Positions 11,601 through 23,200 of a stretch of 64,000 nt of DNA are shown piece after piece. Position 1 is the stretch's first letter, and the number at the start of each line of letters is the position of its first letter. A program made the position numbers and the translations under genes. The notes under the pieces were generated by a model. That model searched no databases, had not been told where the DNA came from, and saw only the letters and a program-made list of their open reading frames with translations. The stretch covers positions 66,620,388 through 66,684,387 of the forward strand of contig OX578277.1 of assembly GCA_951217055.1 (NCBI GenBank), read 5' to 3'. Source of the stretch: Gerris lacustris (lineage: Eukaryota; Arthropoda; Insecta; Hemiptera; Gerridae).

Positions 11601-14600
11601 GTATCCCCCCCCCCCCACTATTGAAAAATCATGGATACAATACTGCTTGGAGGGAGTATATTCTTTTAAATATACAAAAAAAATCCACTGTGCTCCAATA
11701 GACCACGTAATAATTAAATTTATAAAAATATACATGACACTATATAGCCCTTAATATGGTGTCATGTATATGGTGGCTTATACATAAATATATGTAATGG
11801 ATCATGCGGGGTTAGTGCGTTGCTTCATAAGCTGTATAAGCCTTATAATAGTAAATCACAAAAAGTTAGTCGCCATTTCACATAAGCAGCTATCTATATA
11901 TATATGACGATACTGGGTAAACACCGAGGGACTAACCAACTAACTAACTAATCTTCAATATCCACTCAGAGAGAGCTATTTAAATTGCACATTTTTTTAA
12001 GATTCTGTTGTTTGTGATAGGAAAGTCATATTGCTCTAGGTACCCTATGGTACTTCTTTATGGTCGTCTGATCTAATTGTGAAATTGGAAACAATTTTTA
12101 GACTATGTTTGCCAATCCGAGCTAAATATTATAGTAAATAAGCACAGTAAAGTAATGTTGATGGCGACCGATGTAGCCGAGAGGTTAGTGTCCTCGCAAA
12201 ACTTACCTGAAACCAAGGGCATTATCGATGATGGTTCGAATCCTATGGTGTTGAGATATGTTTCAAGGAGTTGAGCATATCAAGTGAATGTGTGAAGTTG
12301 CTGATTAAACCAGAGGAAGCCTGGTTTTCTCTATGGACCCACCTAGATGGTCTTTGTCTAAGGGTTTAAAACCCGAGCTTTCAAGCTCAAATTGAATTAA
12401 ACTCCCTGGTTAAAAAAATAGAGTATAGAAATAATTATAAGCTCTAACTTATATAAACTTGTTTGTGTTCCACACATTTCTAGGTTTTATTGCCAAATTC
12501 ATACCAGTAACAGCATAAATAATTGATTATAGTATTCCATCCAATCATTTAAAATACTTATATAATCATTTAATATATTTTCTGTTACAGAAAATATAAA
12601 ATTCTTAAACTACAAATTAATTGAAGTGAGTAATGCAGAAGAGAGTTTAAAAGATTTAATTGTGTCTCTGTCTGAAGACACTCAAGAAAGGAAACAATTA
12701 ATTCAAGAAGAAACTGACAATCATACTGAATCCAAGTAAGTAAATATAGAATCCACAGTTTTGTATGCTAGCTATTAAGGAATGGTATTTTATTTTTTCA
12801 CTTATTTGGGAGTTGCTCATGACTACCACTAGAGGTTGGAAACCAGTTTCAGCTTAACACTAAATATATAAATTATCTTAATGTATACATTATCTATTAA
12901 TCTATCCATTTTTTTGTTAATGTTCACAGGTTACTTTTTGACAAACAGGTTTCTGAAATGGCAATAGGAATATCCACAGCTTATGAAAAATATGTAAGTA
13001 TTATTCACTTAAACCAAGCTTGAAAGTATGTATTATAAAATTTTTGGGTTTAAGTGAAAATAAGTATGGAAGTATGTCACTTTGTGGTGACTTAATTACA
13101 TATTTTATTTATTGTTTTATGAGGGTGTCCGACAACTAGGTCATATCACCCAAATTAAACATTCTATATACAAATTTTTGATATAGAAACATTTTATTTA
13201 CCTAAGATTTATTGGTTATTTTGATCATACTGGAAAATAATGATTTACCATTCACTTACATTTGAAGCAGCTGTCATTAAATATAAATATGAAATTGCAT
13301 TTAAACTAATAACAAAAATCAAAGAAGGAGAATAACTAATTTTAAAACTATCTTTAGTCTAAATTCTGTTGGAATATCAATATATATATGTAAATAGATC
13401 TGTATCTAGTAATTAAGATTTGTTTGTCTTGTTAATAAAACACTGTGAGGCAAGGTTACGTAAGAAGGTACGCGAAAGGTTCTTTTGCCAGTCCGTTTTC
13501 ACCACCCGCCACACACGTATGTAAAACCTCTTGTTTATTTTGTATTGATTGCACCCGATTTAATATCCACTTATATCTAAATAATCCAACAAATTCACCA
13601 ATCCAAGCTCGATATTATAGCAATTGGAAGTAGTAAGTCATTCAGATTACAAAAAACATTGTATCAGATTTTATTCTGGCGCTGTCGCTGAAAGGTAACT
13701 CAATTAGATTATTTAGTTTGCTCATTGAAATTCAGTAATAATGTATTTGATTTGTTACTAATCAATCAATGTTCCAGATAAATAAAATATTTTAATTATT
13801 ATTTTTCTTAGGATAGACACTTAACATTAGATGAATTTAAGAAGTCAATAGAAGAAAATAAGCTAATACAGGGTGAACTTAATGACGTGAAAACACTTGT
13901 ACAGCAAAAGGTAAAGCAATATGGTGCAAGAACCGCAAATTTCCAGTCAGAAGAAATGCTCAAAACTTTCAATGAGCTTATGTGAGTAGTCATCATAATA
14001 ATATATTTAACTGTTATGAATAATTGAAAAAATCAGGGGAAAAATGTAGGAGGAAAACATGGAAATATTTGATAAAACTTAAGTCCCTTTTTCTTCATAG
14101 ATATGCACCAGTTATAATTCCTCCAAATTAGCTTCAAACTGTAGTTACCACATTTCACAAAATCAACCTGATTGGTAATATAAATAGTGCAAAATAAACA
14201 CTTTTAAAATTACAGTAAGATAGAAATAAATAACTTCACCCTCCTGGAGAGTATGAATAAATAATAACATTGGCCCACAAAGTTTCTTTCAGGCATATTT
14301 TATTGAGCTTACCCATATTCTTTCATATCCTTGATTTATTAATATCTAAATTTATTTACCCTGGGAAAGTGGAGAATGTGGTTTTATTAGTAATTAACTG
14401 ACAAAATTTACATTTTTTTTTAAATCAACTTAAAAATTAAATTAAAAAGTATACAGTTCACAGTATACTGATATTAAAAAAAAAAAAATCAGAATACAGA
14501 AAATAAACTAATACAAAAGCAATAAATATACAAATTAACCTAAAATAGCTTATAAGAAAGATAAAAAAAACGAAAATTATTTGAATAAAATTAACTAATT

Positions 14601-14771
14601 AAAACTGGCTGTTGTAGATCACTTACTAAGAACGAATGTGATGCAATCTCAGAACAAAATAGAAGATCTGAAGAAGACATATTGGCTTTGCAGTCTGAGC
14701 GACTTAGTCTTCAACAAGACATATCTGACTTTACAGACAAAATAAATAAATTAGAATATAAAGAATCTTAA
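8643..14771 (+). CDS. six-exon coiled-coil protein, 221 aa, unknown identity
   Basis: Exons: 8643-8666, 11168-11276, 12591-12735, 12930-12993, 13812-13981 and 14618-14771. Every junction has GT and AG, with donors such as GTAAGT and GTGAGT, and the phases agree throughout, giving 222 codons with TAA at 14769-14771. The start ATG has A at -3. The protein is charged and rich in Glu, Lys, Gln and Leu along its whole length, with heptad-like spacing (around residues 10-90 and 120-215), no signal peptide and no membrane segment. Its size and character recall kinetochore, centrosome or augmin coiled-coil subunits, but I see no globular domain and recognise no family, so that is only a suggestion. 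An AATAAA at 15167-15172 could end the transcript. Exon 1 encodes only eight residues; if it is wrong, ATG 11177 in exon 2 is the alternative start. Confidence 0.8.
9262..9670. repeat. repeat shared with the Helitron at 50757-52388
   Basis: It lies in intron 1 of the coiled-coil gene. The series 'ggcttatgataatata', poly(A), 'gtacacaggggtac', 'gtacagtaattgttgttatg' and 'aaatggactccaaaa' appears in the same order at about 51705-51980 inside the Helitron. It is probably a fragment of the same Helitron family. The 24-base poly(A) run is at about 9396-9418. Confidence 0.7.
9671..10622. other. intron 1 sequence, repeat-like
   Basis: I see no gene here. The piece 'tccatcaaaatcgaattttt' with 'tcacaatactttctc' (about 10345-10386) and the GC-rich patch at 9700-9960 look like old repeat DNA, without defined ends. 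Confidence 0.35.
10623..10696. mobile_element. 74-bp hAT-type micro-MITE
   Basis: The ends CAGTGGCGGCAATAAGG and CCTTACCGCCGCCACTG are near-perfect inverted repeats enclosing a 15-base G run (10656-10670). The flanking octamers GGGATTAT and GAGATTGT match at six of eight positions, consistent with a decayed 8-bp duplication. It lies in intron 1 of the coiled-coil gene. Confidence 0.7.
11284..11583 (-). pseudogene. orphan open frame in intron 2, unrecognised
   Basis: A minus-strand open frame (from 11583 down through the exon-2 region) reads as protein-like sequence, for example RKLLILARAHIEKQ and later AYLTLVDLSSQYR, with less AT bias than the flanks. The part inside intron 2 is the interesting one; the remainder is antisense to exon 2. 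I recognise no family. It could be a fragment of a mobile element or of a retrocopied gene. Confidence 0.25.
11605..11616. repeat. poly(C) run in intron 2
   Basis: Twelve consecutive C residues, one of many such runs in the window. Confidence 0.9.
12163..12420 (+). repeat. tRNA-derived SINE
   Basis: An A box (tagccgagaggttagtg) at about 12173 and a B box (ggttcgaatcc) at about 12232 are spaced as in a tRNA. They are followed by a tRNA-unrelated body and an A-rich tail (ggttaaaaaaata). It is inserted in the sense direction in intron 2 of the coiled-coil gene. It differs from the SINE families near 38.8, 40.5 and 43.7 kb. Confidence 0.8.
13000..13800. other. intron 4 of the coiled-coil gene
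   Basis: I see no separate feature; the short open frame at 13445-13633 has no recognisable domain. Intron 5 (13982-14617) is likewise plain AT-rich sequence. Confidence 0.5.
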
Positions 14772-17236
14772 TGTAAAAAATTCTTCACAGATTTATGTGA
14801 ATAGTAGAAAAGTTGTTAGTTCAATTTTAGGTAGGTCCTTTATTAAATTAATTTGTTTAAACCATTTTTGTGTATCAATTTGTTGTTCTTAATTACAGTC
14901 AATTTGACATTTAACATTTATCATTAAGTGTATGGATTTTGGGAGACTTGTTTTCTCTTTCTTTTTATTTCTTTGGTTACATTGACAGTCAAGTTAATTC
15001 CAAACCATTCCCGGAAATTTAAATTATATTTAAAAAAAAAAGAGAAATAGACAATTCTTCTGGCAGGGATTGAAACTAACTTGTCTTTCTTAAGCTTTTC
15101 TCAACATATTGTGCACTAATTTAACAAAAATACCCTATCTCGTTATAGTCTAATTTATATATATTAAATAAAAATATATATATATATTTTTTTTATCAAA
15201 CAGATAATTTTCTTATTTGAAGATATTTATTTTTATAAAATAATATGATAAAACATTAAATATACATGAAAAATAAAAATCACATGTTCTCATTTCCATT
15301 AAATGTTAAATAAAAGGTTAAACATATTATGAATAAAGAAAACAAAGTATATACGGTTTATTAATAAAATTTAATATTACAGAATAATATTGCACACCAT
15401 CCACCTATACCCTATACAATCAGTTTTATTTCATTTCACACTTCAATTTCATACAAAATATTGATATCTTTTTTTAAAATTAAAAATATGTTTTTTTTTT
15501 CTTATTTCTTCTTCTTAAAAAAATACTGACAAAATCCAACATTTCCAATTTATGAAATGTTTTTAAATAAATAAATAAAAATTAATTAATCTAAAACTGG
15601 TTGGAGATACAGTTAATTGTGGTAGACAAAAAAAAAATATCACAGAGTTGTAAATACATATTTTCTGACAAGATTTGATAATTAAAAAAAATAAATAAAT
15701 AAACAAACAAAAAACCAATGCAGCGAGTTAGAGCTAATTGTACTATATTTATTCTCTACCAAAGGCCTTGAGATTCTGAGCTTGATGGAGTTAATGAATA
15801 TAAAAATAGGTAGAAAACTCCATATTTATTGAATAATAATTTTATAATTTAGCGGTTGCTGAAATTTGGGACTAGAGGCTCTTACATTTTTATTTGACTT
15901 GTACTCCTGCTATAAAAGACCTGAAAAATTAAAATAAATGTATAAAATAATATTTAAAAAAATATATAGAATTTATTACTTTTTTGAAAGGAACCTTCAA
16001 CTAGACTTTTTTTTACGGGTAAAATATTCCTCATATCTCATATTAACTTAATTTAAATAGTAACATGATGATTGCAATCATACAAAGTTTTAAGTACTTA
16101 AAAAAATCATCAGAACTGCACTAATCTGGATATCCAGAATAGCCTTAGTCAGACCTCGATCCAGGGTACATGGCACTCTGTGCAGAAAAAAACGCCCCTT
16201 GGGAGGATCAGTGACTAAAATAGTCTGCCAATTAATGTGGCAAATAGCTTCCTCTCATCCTATTATGGCATATACTTTGATGATTTTATGCTTTTACAAC
16301 CAATTATTGTCAAATTTATTTTATCCCCCCCCCCCCATTTTAAATCGGTCAAACTAATTTTGATTTTTTACATGAATAAAAGTATCAATTTAGCAATATT
16401 TAATGTGTGAAGGTGGATGAAATTGAGTCTATCTACGGACTACTTTTAACAAACCATCCAAATTTTTAATAATAAAGATATAGGTGTAATTAAAAGTATA
16501 TTTGTGCGCATGAAGAAGAGAAATATATAGGCGCAGAAGGTTGAAACTTATTTGGGACCCACAATGGGCTAATTATGGTCTATCATCCAAATTTCATTAA
16601 AATCGGACGAGTAGTATTTAGAATATGTTAGTTTACAAAAATTGAATGACAGGCAGACCGACTGACAGACAGAGAAGGGACCAAAAATGTTCACTGATGT
16701 CTAAAACAGATTTCTGCCTTGACATTTTTTAATTCGGAGGCATAAAAATTCCACATAGCTTCCATTCCCTCGGTAAGCTCAGAAGCAAATATTATTTATT
16801 TATCTCACTCAACTCGGATTAGTCACTCCTCTCAATTCATGAAAACTAGAATTACATAATTTTATAACAATCTGGCGGTTAGGTTGGAAATTAATAATAT
16901 ACTAGCTGAAGTTCCTACATCAAAGTGGTGTGTCAAGCAGAGCACCTGATTCCACTCCCATCAACCTTTCTAGAAAGAGCTAGATCCTTCTCAACTTTTT
17001 GTTTAAGAGCACTGTTAGCCTGTGATGTGTTTGCTAATAATTACAAAAAGTAACTCAATGATAATATCACCTCTATTATAAATGCTAACTGTCGAATGTT
17101 TTTATATAAAGTAAATCAGGATTTTTTTAACAGTTCAATCTGTAAATACTAGAAACATAATAATATAAATTATCACAGTATACTGTATAGAAAAGCTCAC
17201 CAGAAAATAAAATTAGGGTTGACTTCAGCATCCTGG
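14772..17236. other. intergenic region between convergent 3' ends
   Basis: It holds the 3' UTRs of the coiled-coil gene (plus) and MsrB (minus). AATAAA at 15167-15172 is a candidate signal for the former. A reverse-strand AATAAA (TTTATT at 16795-16800) is a candidate for the latter. A C run lies near 16325. Otherwise only the R1 repeat at 16640-16792 is identifiable. Confidence 0.45.
16640..16792. repeat. dispersed repeat family R1, copy 2
   Basis: It has 'gacagacagagaagggacca', 'aaaatgttcactgatgtc' and 'ggtaagctcagaagcaaat' in the same order as copy 1. Confidence 0.65.
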
Positions 17237-20200
17237 TCAGTTCGATTCCTTGGGTATGAAGTCCATGGCCACGGAGTTAATACAAAATCGTTTTCTCGTT
17301 GGAAGAGGACCATCGTCAAACACATGTCCAAGATGAGCAAGACACTTGGAGCACTGGACTTCTGTTCGAACCATGCCTGCACCGGAGCGACCACGAGAAC
17401 CCACCAATAACAAGATGTTACCTCCCACTTAGCACAATCACACACCACGGGCCAATGTTAGAACACCTCAAGATAGTATATGTTTAGAGCTTGTCCTTAT
17501 ACTTCATAATAATTGGTTTACTTATTTCTTGAAGCTAAAACCTAATAATCTGGACATAGTAACAAATTTGAAATAAAAGTTACAAGGTTCCAATGGAACA
17601 AAATATGCTTGGATTAACTGTTCTCTCAATAACTCACTCTATAATACAAAACTAGTAAACTTAAAAACTCTTTATTTAATGTATATTTACATTTAAATCA
17701 AATTATAATTATTATTAACTACGGGAAACAGACAGTGAAAAATACACTCCAGCGCCGGGATTTGAACCACGGGCCTCTATATTTCCAGTATAGAGGCCCG
17801 TGGTTCAAATCCCGGCGCTGGAGTGTATTTTTCACTGTCTGTTTCCCGTAGTTAATAATAATTATAATTTGATTTAAATTAAAATTTAAACTTTACGTAG
17901 TATGAAAACTACCAAAAACTTAAAAATTGTATATTTACATTAAAATACTTGTCAATTATAAGAAAAACTGTACAAAAGTTAGGTATTTATCTAGTTAGGT
18001 ATTTATGAATAAAAGTTAGGTTAGTTTAGTGCAAGAGTTTTTGTAGATGGGGTACCTATACATCTGTTATTAGGCTTGACTTCATCTTCAATATAGATAA
18101 ACTAAAAAACTAATATAATATTAACTAAATAAACTAAACCTTAATATAAACTAAATCTTTGACTTATTTAAAGACATGAATGCCAAACCAAATTTATAAA
18201 AAAATTCTTATACTTCAGTATAGCCAAAATGAATAATAAATTATTGGTTGTTTTGACTGAGGTTTTGTGGTACCATCCATAATTATGACTAGGGAGGTTA
18301 ATAGACATAAGTCACCACAATTTATACAATTGTGGTTGGCAATATAGTTGTGTTACTTTCTATTAACCTCTCTAATCATAAAATAAATAATATTATAAAA
18401 AAGGAAATTAGAATCACATATTAATAGTTCTAAGACTACATAAATTCTCTCCAAAAATCAGAGCTACACTAGTGACACTTTATAATTTATGACACCTAAT
18501 TAAGGCATATTATTTCGTAATTGTATTCTGTATTTTTATTGTATATCAACATTCCTACTGGACAAGCTCTAAAACAATTTGTTTTACTTAATTTTATTAA
18601 TTATTATTACTCCACTCCAAACTTCTATTGCAACAAAAGATTAAAAAAAAGCATGCAAACACACAACAAAATCACACATTAAAAAATAAGCTGAGGTGTT
18701 ATACATCGACCCGCTTGCAATTATTTCAGTATTACAAACAACTGAAATATTCACTTTTTGATTGTGATAAATATCAAGAAATTATTCTTTTTGACAACTT
18801 TAAAAAAATTTAACATCAAAATTTGAAAGAGAGAACAAACAATCAACTTGTAATTTTATTTAAACTTAAAAATTAAGGAAAGTTTCAAAAAAAATAATTT
18901 TCCTGATAAATTGGAATAAAAAATAATAGTACAATATTTGTAGAAATATATTATATTATCAGAATAAAGAGTTTAAATAGAAATGATAAAAATTGAATTA
19001 TTATATCAAACTATCAATCAGTAAAAAAAGTACTTCACAGTATATACAGAGTGTATAGGAGATCTGACCATAGGAATATGAAATCTTAAGTGCTTCCAAA
19101 TACAAACAGAAACTAACTATTAGTTGAGATATTTTTTTTCATTTATCAGTTCACTTGTGTTAACCATCTAGTTGCGCATTAAATACTTGTATTTTCTTTT
19201 TGTCAATGAACTGATCAATTTCAAAAACTTGTTCACAGTGATTAAGTTTTACAAAAACTCCTTAGAAACTACTTAATTTGAATTAATTTTTTAAATGAAT
19301 ACAATTGTCTGTTTAATTGTTAGTAACTCAAATTGACAAACAACCAAGTAAGGATAAAACTCATCACTTTGATAACAATGTCAAACTCATTCTTACATAA
19401 TATATAGGTTTTCCAAAGAAGATTCATAATACAAAGGTGAATTGCCACATTTTATTTCTACAACATTAGCTTGAAAAAACAATCTTCAAATCAGGTATTA
19501 TTACAAATACTTTCGGAAGAGGAATGGCAATGTGTGGCTTAACACTCTTCTAAACCTATTATATTATAATTAATAGGTGTGGAAGCTTATGATTAAGAAT
19601 TGAAACTAAAATTACTATTTTATTACTGTTTTGCAAACAGATATTTCAATTTTAAACAAAACAAAACATTTAAACTCTTTATTCTGAAGATTAATTATTT
19701 ATTTATTAAAAGCTAAAGCTGAACATAGCAAACGCAAGCTATGCATAGCTTATAAAATTAAAATACAAGGGTTAATTTTGATCAGCTATGTGCACAAATG
19801 AGAATACAGAATTAATATTGTTTTAAGAAGCAGGCAAATGCTTAATAAAGTAATATTTTAGGGTTGCATTAAAAGTCATTGTTATCAGGAAATTCAATTA
19901 TTTTTTATGGATTTGAAAACATTGTTTAACGGTTTTGGTTGACACAATCAAACATTTTTCTTTTTTAAAAAAGACTATAAGTATTTCCCTTATTCAAGGT
20001 GTCAGAACACCAGTTCATCAATTGGGGTCAGTTATTGTAGAGGTATTCTTCTTGTCTATCTCTACAATAAGGTGTTCTTATTGTAGAGGTATTCTTCTTA
20101 TTTTAACACATAATTAAAATTACTATACATAATATTAACAATTACATTTATATATTTTTTTAAAAAACAAAATTTAGAAATTTGAAACTTCACTAACCTG

Positions 20201-23200
20201 ACTGTCTAGAAGATTACATCATGATGATTATTATTATTTTAAAAAACGGTTTAGATGTTAAAATGTAGTAAAATTGAATCATAGTGATTCTCGTCATTTA
20301 AAAATATATAAATGTAATTGTTAATGTTATGTATAGTAATTTTAATTATGTGTCCGATTGTTAATATTAGAATAAATTATGATTTTAGCTTGAGAATGGT
20401 CCAAGGAGGGATCGAAATATCGCAAAAGTGAGACTTTTATTCCTTTGTTTGACCCAACTTCTAAAGAATTAATCTTTTAAACTATTTCAATTTTGAAACT
20501 TCTTTGTTTATATACCTTGATGAAAATTAGTTTACCCATTTTTTAGGTTCATATGACAAATAAATAAATTTCAGTACCAAAATGTTATGCCTATGACTGG
20601 GTTTATCTAATAATACGTAGGAAGAGAGAGGGTCTATAAAACTATTTATTTTATTTCCTATTGTGTGGGAGTTCCTATTAGCTTGAATTGTTTCACTTAG
20701 AGGTAATATATCATGTTTAAACTAGAGAGACAAGAAGAATACCTCTACAATAACTGACCCCAATTGATGAACTGGTGTTCTGACACCTTGAATAAGGGAA
20801 ATACTTATAGTCTTTTTTAAAAAAGAAAAATGTTTGATTGTGTCAACCAAAACCGTTAAACAATGTTTTCAAATCCATAAAAAATAATTGAATTTCCTGA
20901 TAACAATGACTTTTAATGCAACCCTAAAATATTACTTTATTAAGCATTTGCCTGCTTCTTAAAACAATATTAATTCTGTATTCTCATTTGTGCACATAGC
21001 TGATCAAAATTAACCCTTGTATTTTAATTTTATAAGCTATGCATAGCTTGCTTTAGCTATGTTCAGCTTTAGCTTTTAATAAATAAATAATTAATCTTCA
21101 GAATAAAGAGTTTAAATGTTTTGTTTTGTTTAAAATTGAAATATCTGTTTGCAAAACAGTAATAAAATAGTAATTTTAGTTTCAATTCTTAATCATAAGC
21201 TTCCACACCTATTAATTATAATATAATAGGTTTAGAAGAGTGTTAAGCCACACATTGCCATTCCTCTTCCGAAAGTATTTGTAATAATACCTGATTTGAA
21301 GATTATGTTTTTTCAAGCTAATGTTGTAGAAATAAAATGTGGCAATTCACCTTTGTATTATGAATCTTCTTTGGAAAACCTATATATTATGAAAGAATGA
21401 GTTTGACATTGTTATCAAAGTGATGAGTTTTATCCTTACTTGGTTGTTTGTCAATTTGAGTTACTAACAATTAAACAGACAATTGTATACCAGTTCATCA
21501 ATTGGGGTCAGTTATTGTAGAGGTATTCTTCTTGTCTCTCTAGTTTAAACATGATATATTACCTCTAAGTGAAACAATTCAAGCTAATAGGAACTCCCAC
21601 ACAATAGGAAATAAAATAAATAGTTTTATAGACCCTCTCTCTTCCTACGTATTATTAGATAAACCCAGTCATAGGCATAACATTTTGGTACTGAAATTTA
21701 TTTATTTGTCATATGAACCTAAAAAATGGGTAAACTAATTTTCATCAAGGTATATAAACAAAGAAGTTTCAAAATTGAAATAGTTTAATAGATTAATTCT
21801 TTAGAAGTTGGGTCAAACAAAGGAATAAAAGTCTCACTTTTGCGATATTTCGATCCCTCCTTGGACCATTCTCAAGCTAAAATCATAATTTATTCTAATA
21901 TTAATAATCGGACACATAATTAAAATTACTATACATAATATTAACAATTACATTTATATATTTTTTTAAAAACAAAATTTAGAAATTTGAAACCTCACTA
22001 ACCTGACTGTCTAGAAGATTTATATATTTATAACAATTACATTTATATATTTTTAAATGACGAGAATCACTATGATTCAATTTTACTACATTTTAACATC
22101 TAAACCGTTTTTTAAAATAATAATAATCATCATGATGTAATCTTCTAGACAGTCAGGTTAGTGAGGTTTGAAATTTCTAAATTTTGTTTTTTAAAAAAAT
22201 ATATAAATGTAATTGTTAATATTATGTATAGTAATTTTAATTATGTGTCTGATTGTTAATATTAGAATAAATTATGATTTTAGCTTGAGAATGGTCCAAG
22301 GAGGGATCGAAATATCGCAAAAGTGAGACTTTTATTCCTTTGTTTGACCCAACTTCTAAAGAATTGAAAACTACAAGGAACACTTTAAAATAACTTATCT
22401 AAAAGATTAATTATTCTTGACTTAAAGGCTCAGTTATATGTATAACTTTGTAGGGGTCTAAAATCCATGTATCAAAATGAAAAGCAGCTACAATATCGAA
22501 AAATATTTGTTTTTATGCACAGATCTCCCAGTGAAAATATGTTTAACTCCCCCCCCCCCTTAAAGATATATAATTTAATGCAAGAGGAAAATTAGCTATT
22601 AAACAAAAAAAGTATTTTCCTATACCTTCTCAGCATGAAATTTCAAGTGTTTACATTTTATTGTGATTGTGTTTATATACAAATGGTGTCCAAACATTTA
22701 CAGTATGATAACATTTAAATCTAGAAATAATAATCAGTAAGACAACAGTTTTACTAATAAGTTTAATAGCAGTAATAACTCTTGATTTTAATATTGAATG
22801 TTAATATTCAATTGGGGGGGGGGGGGGGGGGGGGGGGGAATTTAGTTAGTTATTTTTTCTTTATTGTATTTTAAACTCGGGTTGTTAGCATTTTAGTAAA
22901 TAAAATGGATTATATAATCACTGGCAAGGTTATTCAGACTGATGATAAAAATTAAGAGATTTACATACCCATTTAAAAAATAGGTGTGAAAAATTTTGAA
23001 CAAAAGATTTTAACTTTATCTCATGAGAACATTTACCCAACAACAATTTACTGTATTTACACATGTTGGAATTTTATCCATATGTAATTTTACTTCTTTT
23101 ACCTAGTCTCTTGTTACAAAAGAAAGATATAAAGACAGAAATTCAAATATGGAATAACGAGACAGCTCATTAATTTGTTGGAAATAAATATAATACCAAA

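Larger units (their letters stand above)
19299..21489. repeat. large inverted repeat, ~760-bp arms
   Basis: The arm 19299-20058 reappears reversed at 20731-21489 with few differences; for example 'attgtctgtttaattgttag' at the left start matches the reverse of 21470-21488. The 670-bp centre contains the smaller inverted-repeat element at 20107-20352 and most of a further arm (20353-20772). All of it is in MsrB intron 2. No transposase is seen. Confidence 0.85.

Noticed and set aside
17197..17487. Additional open frames around MsrB exon 3
   Set aside because: They are shadow frames of the real exon (17427-17237, minus).
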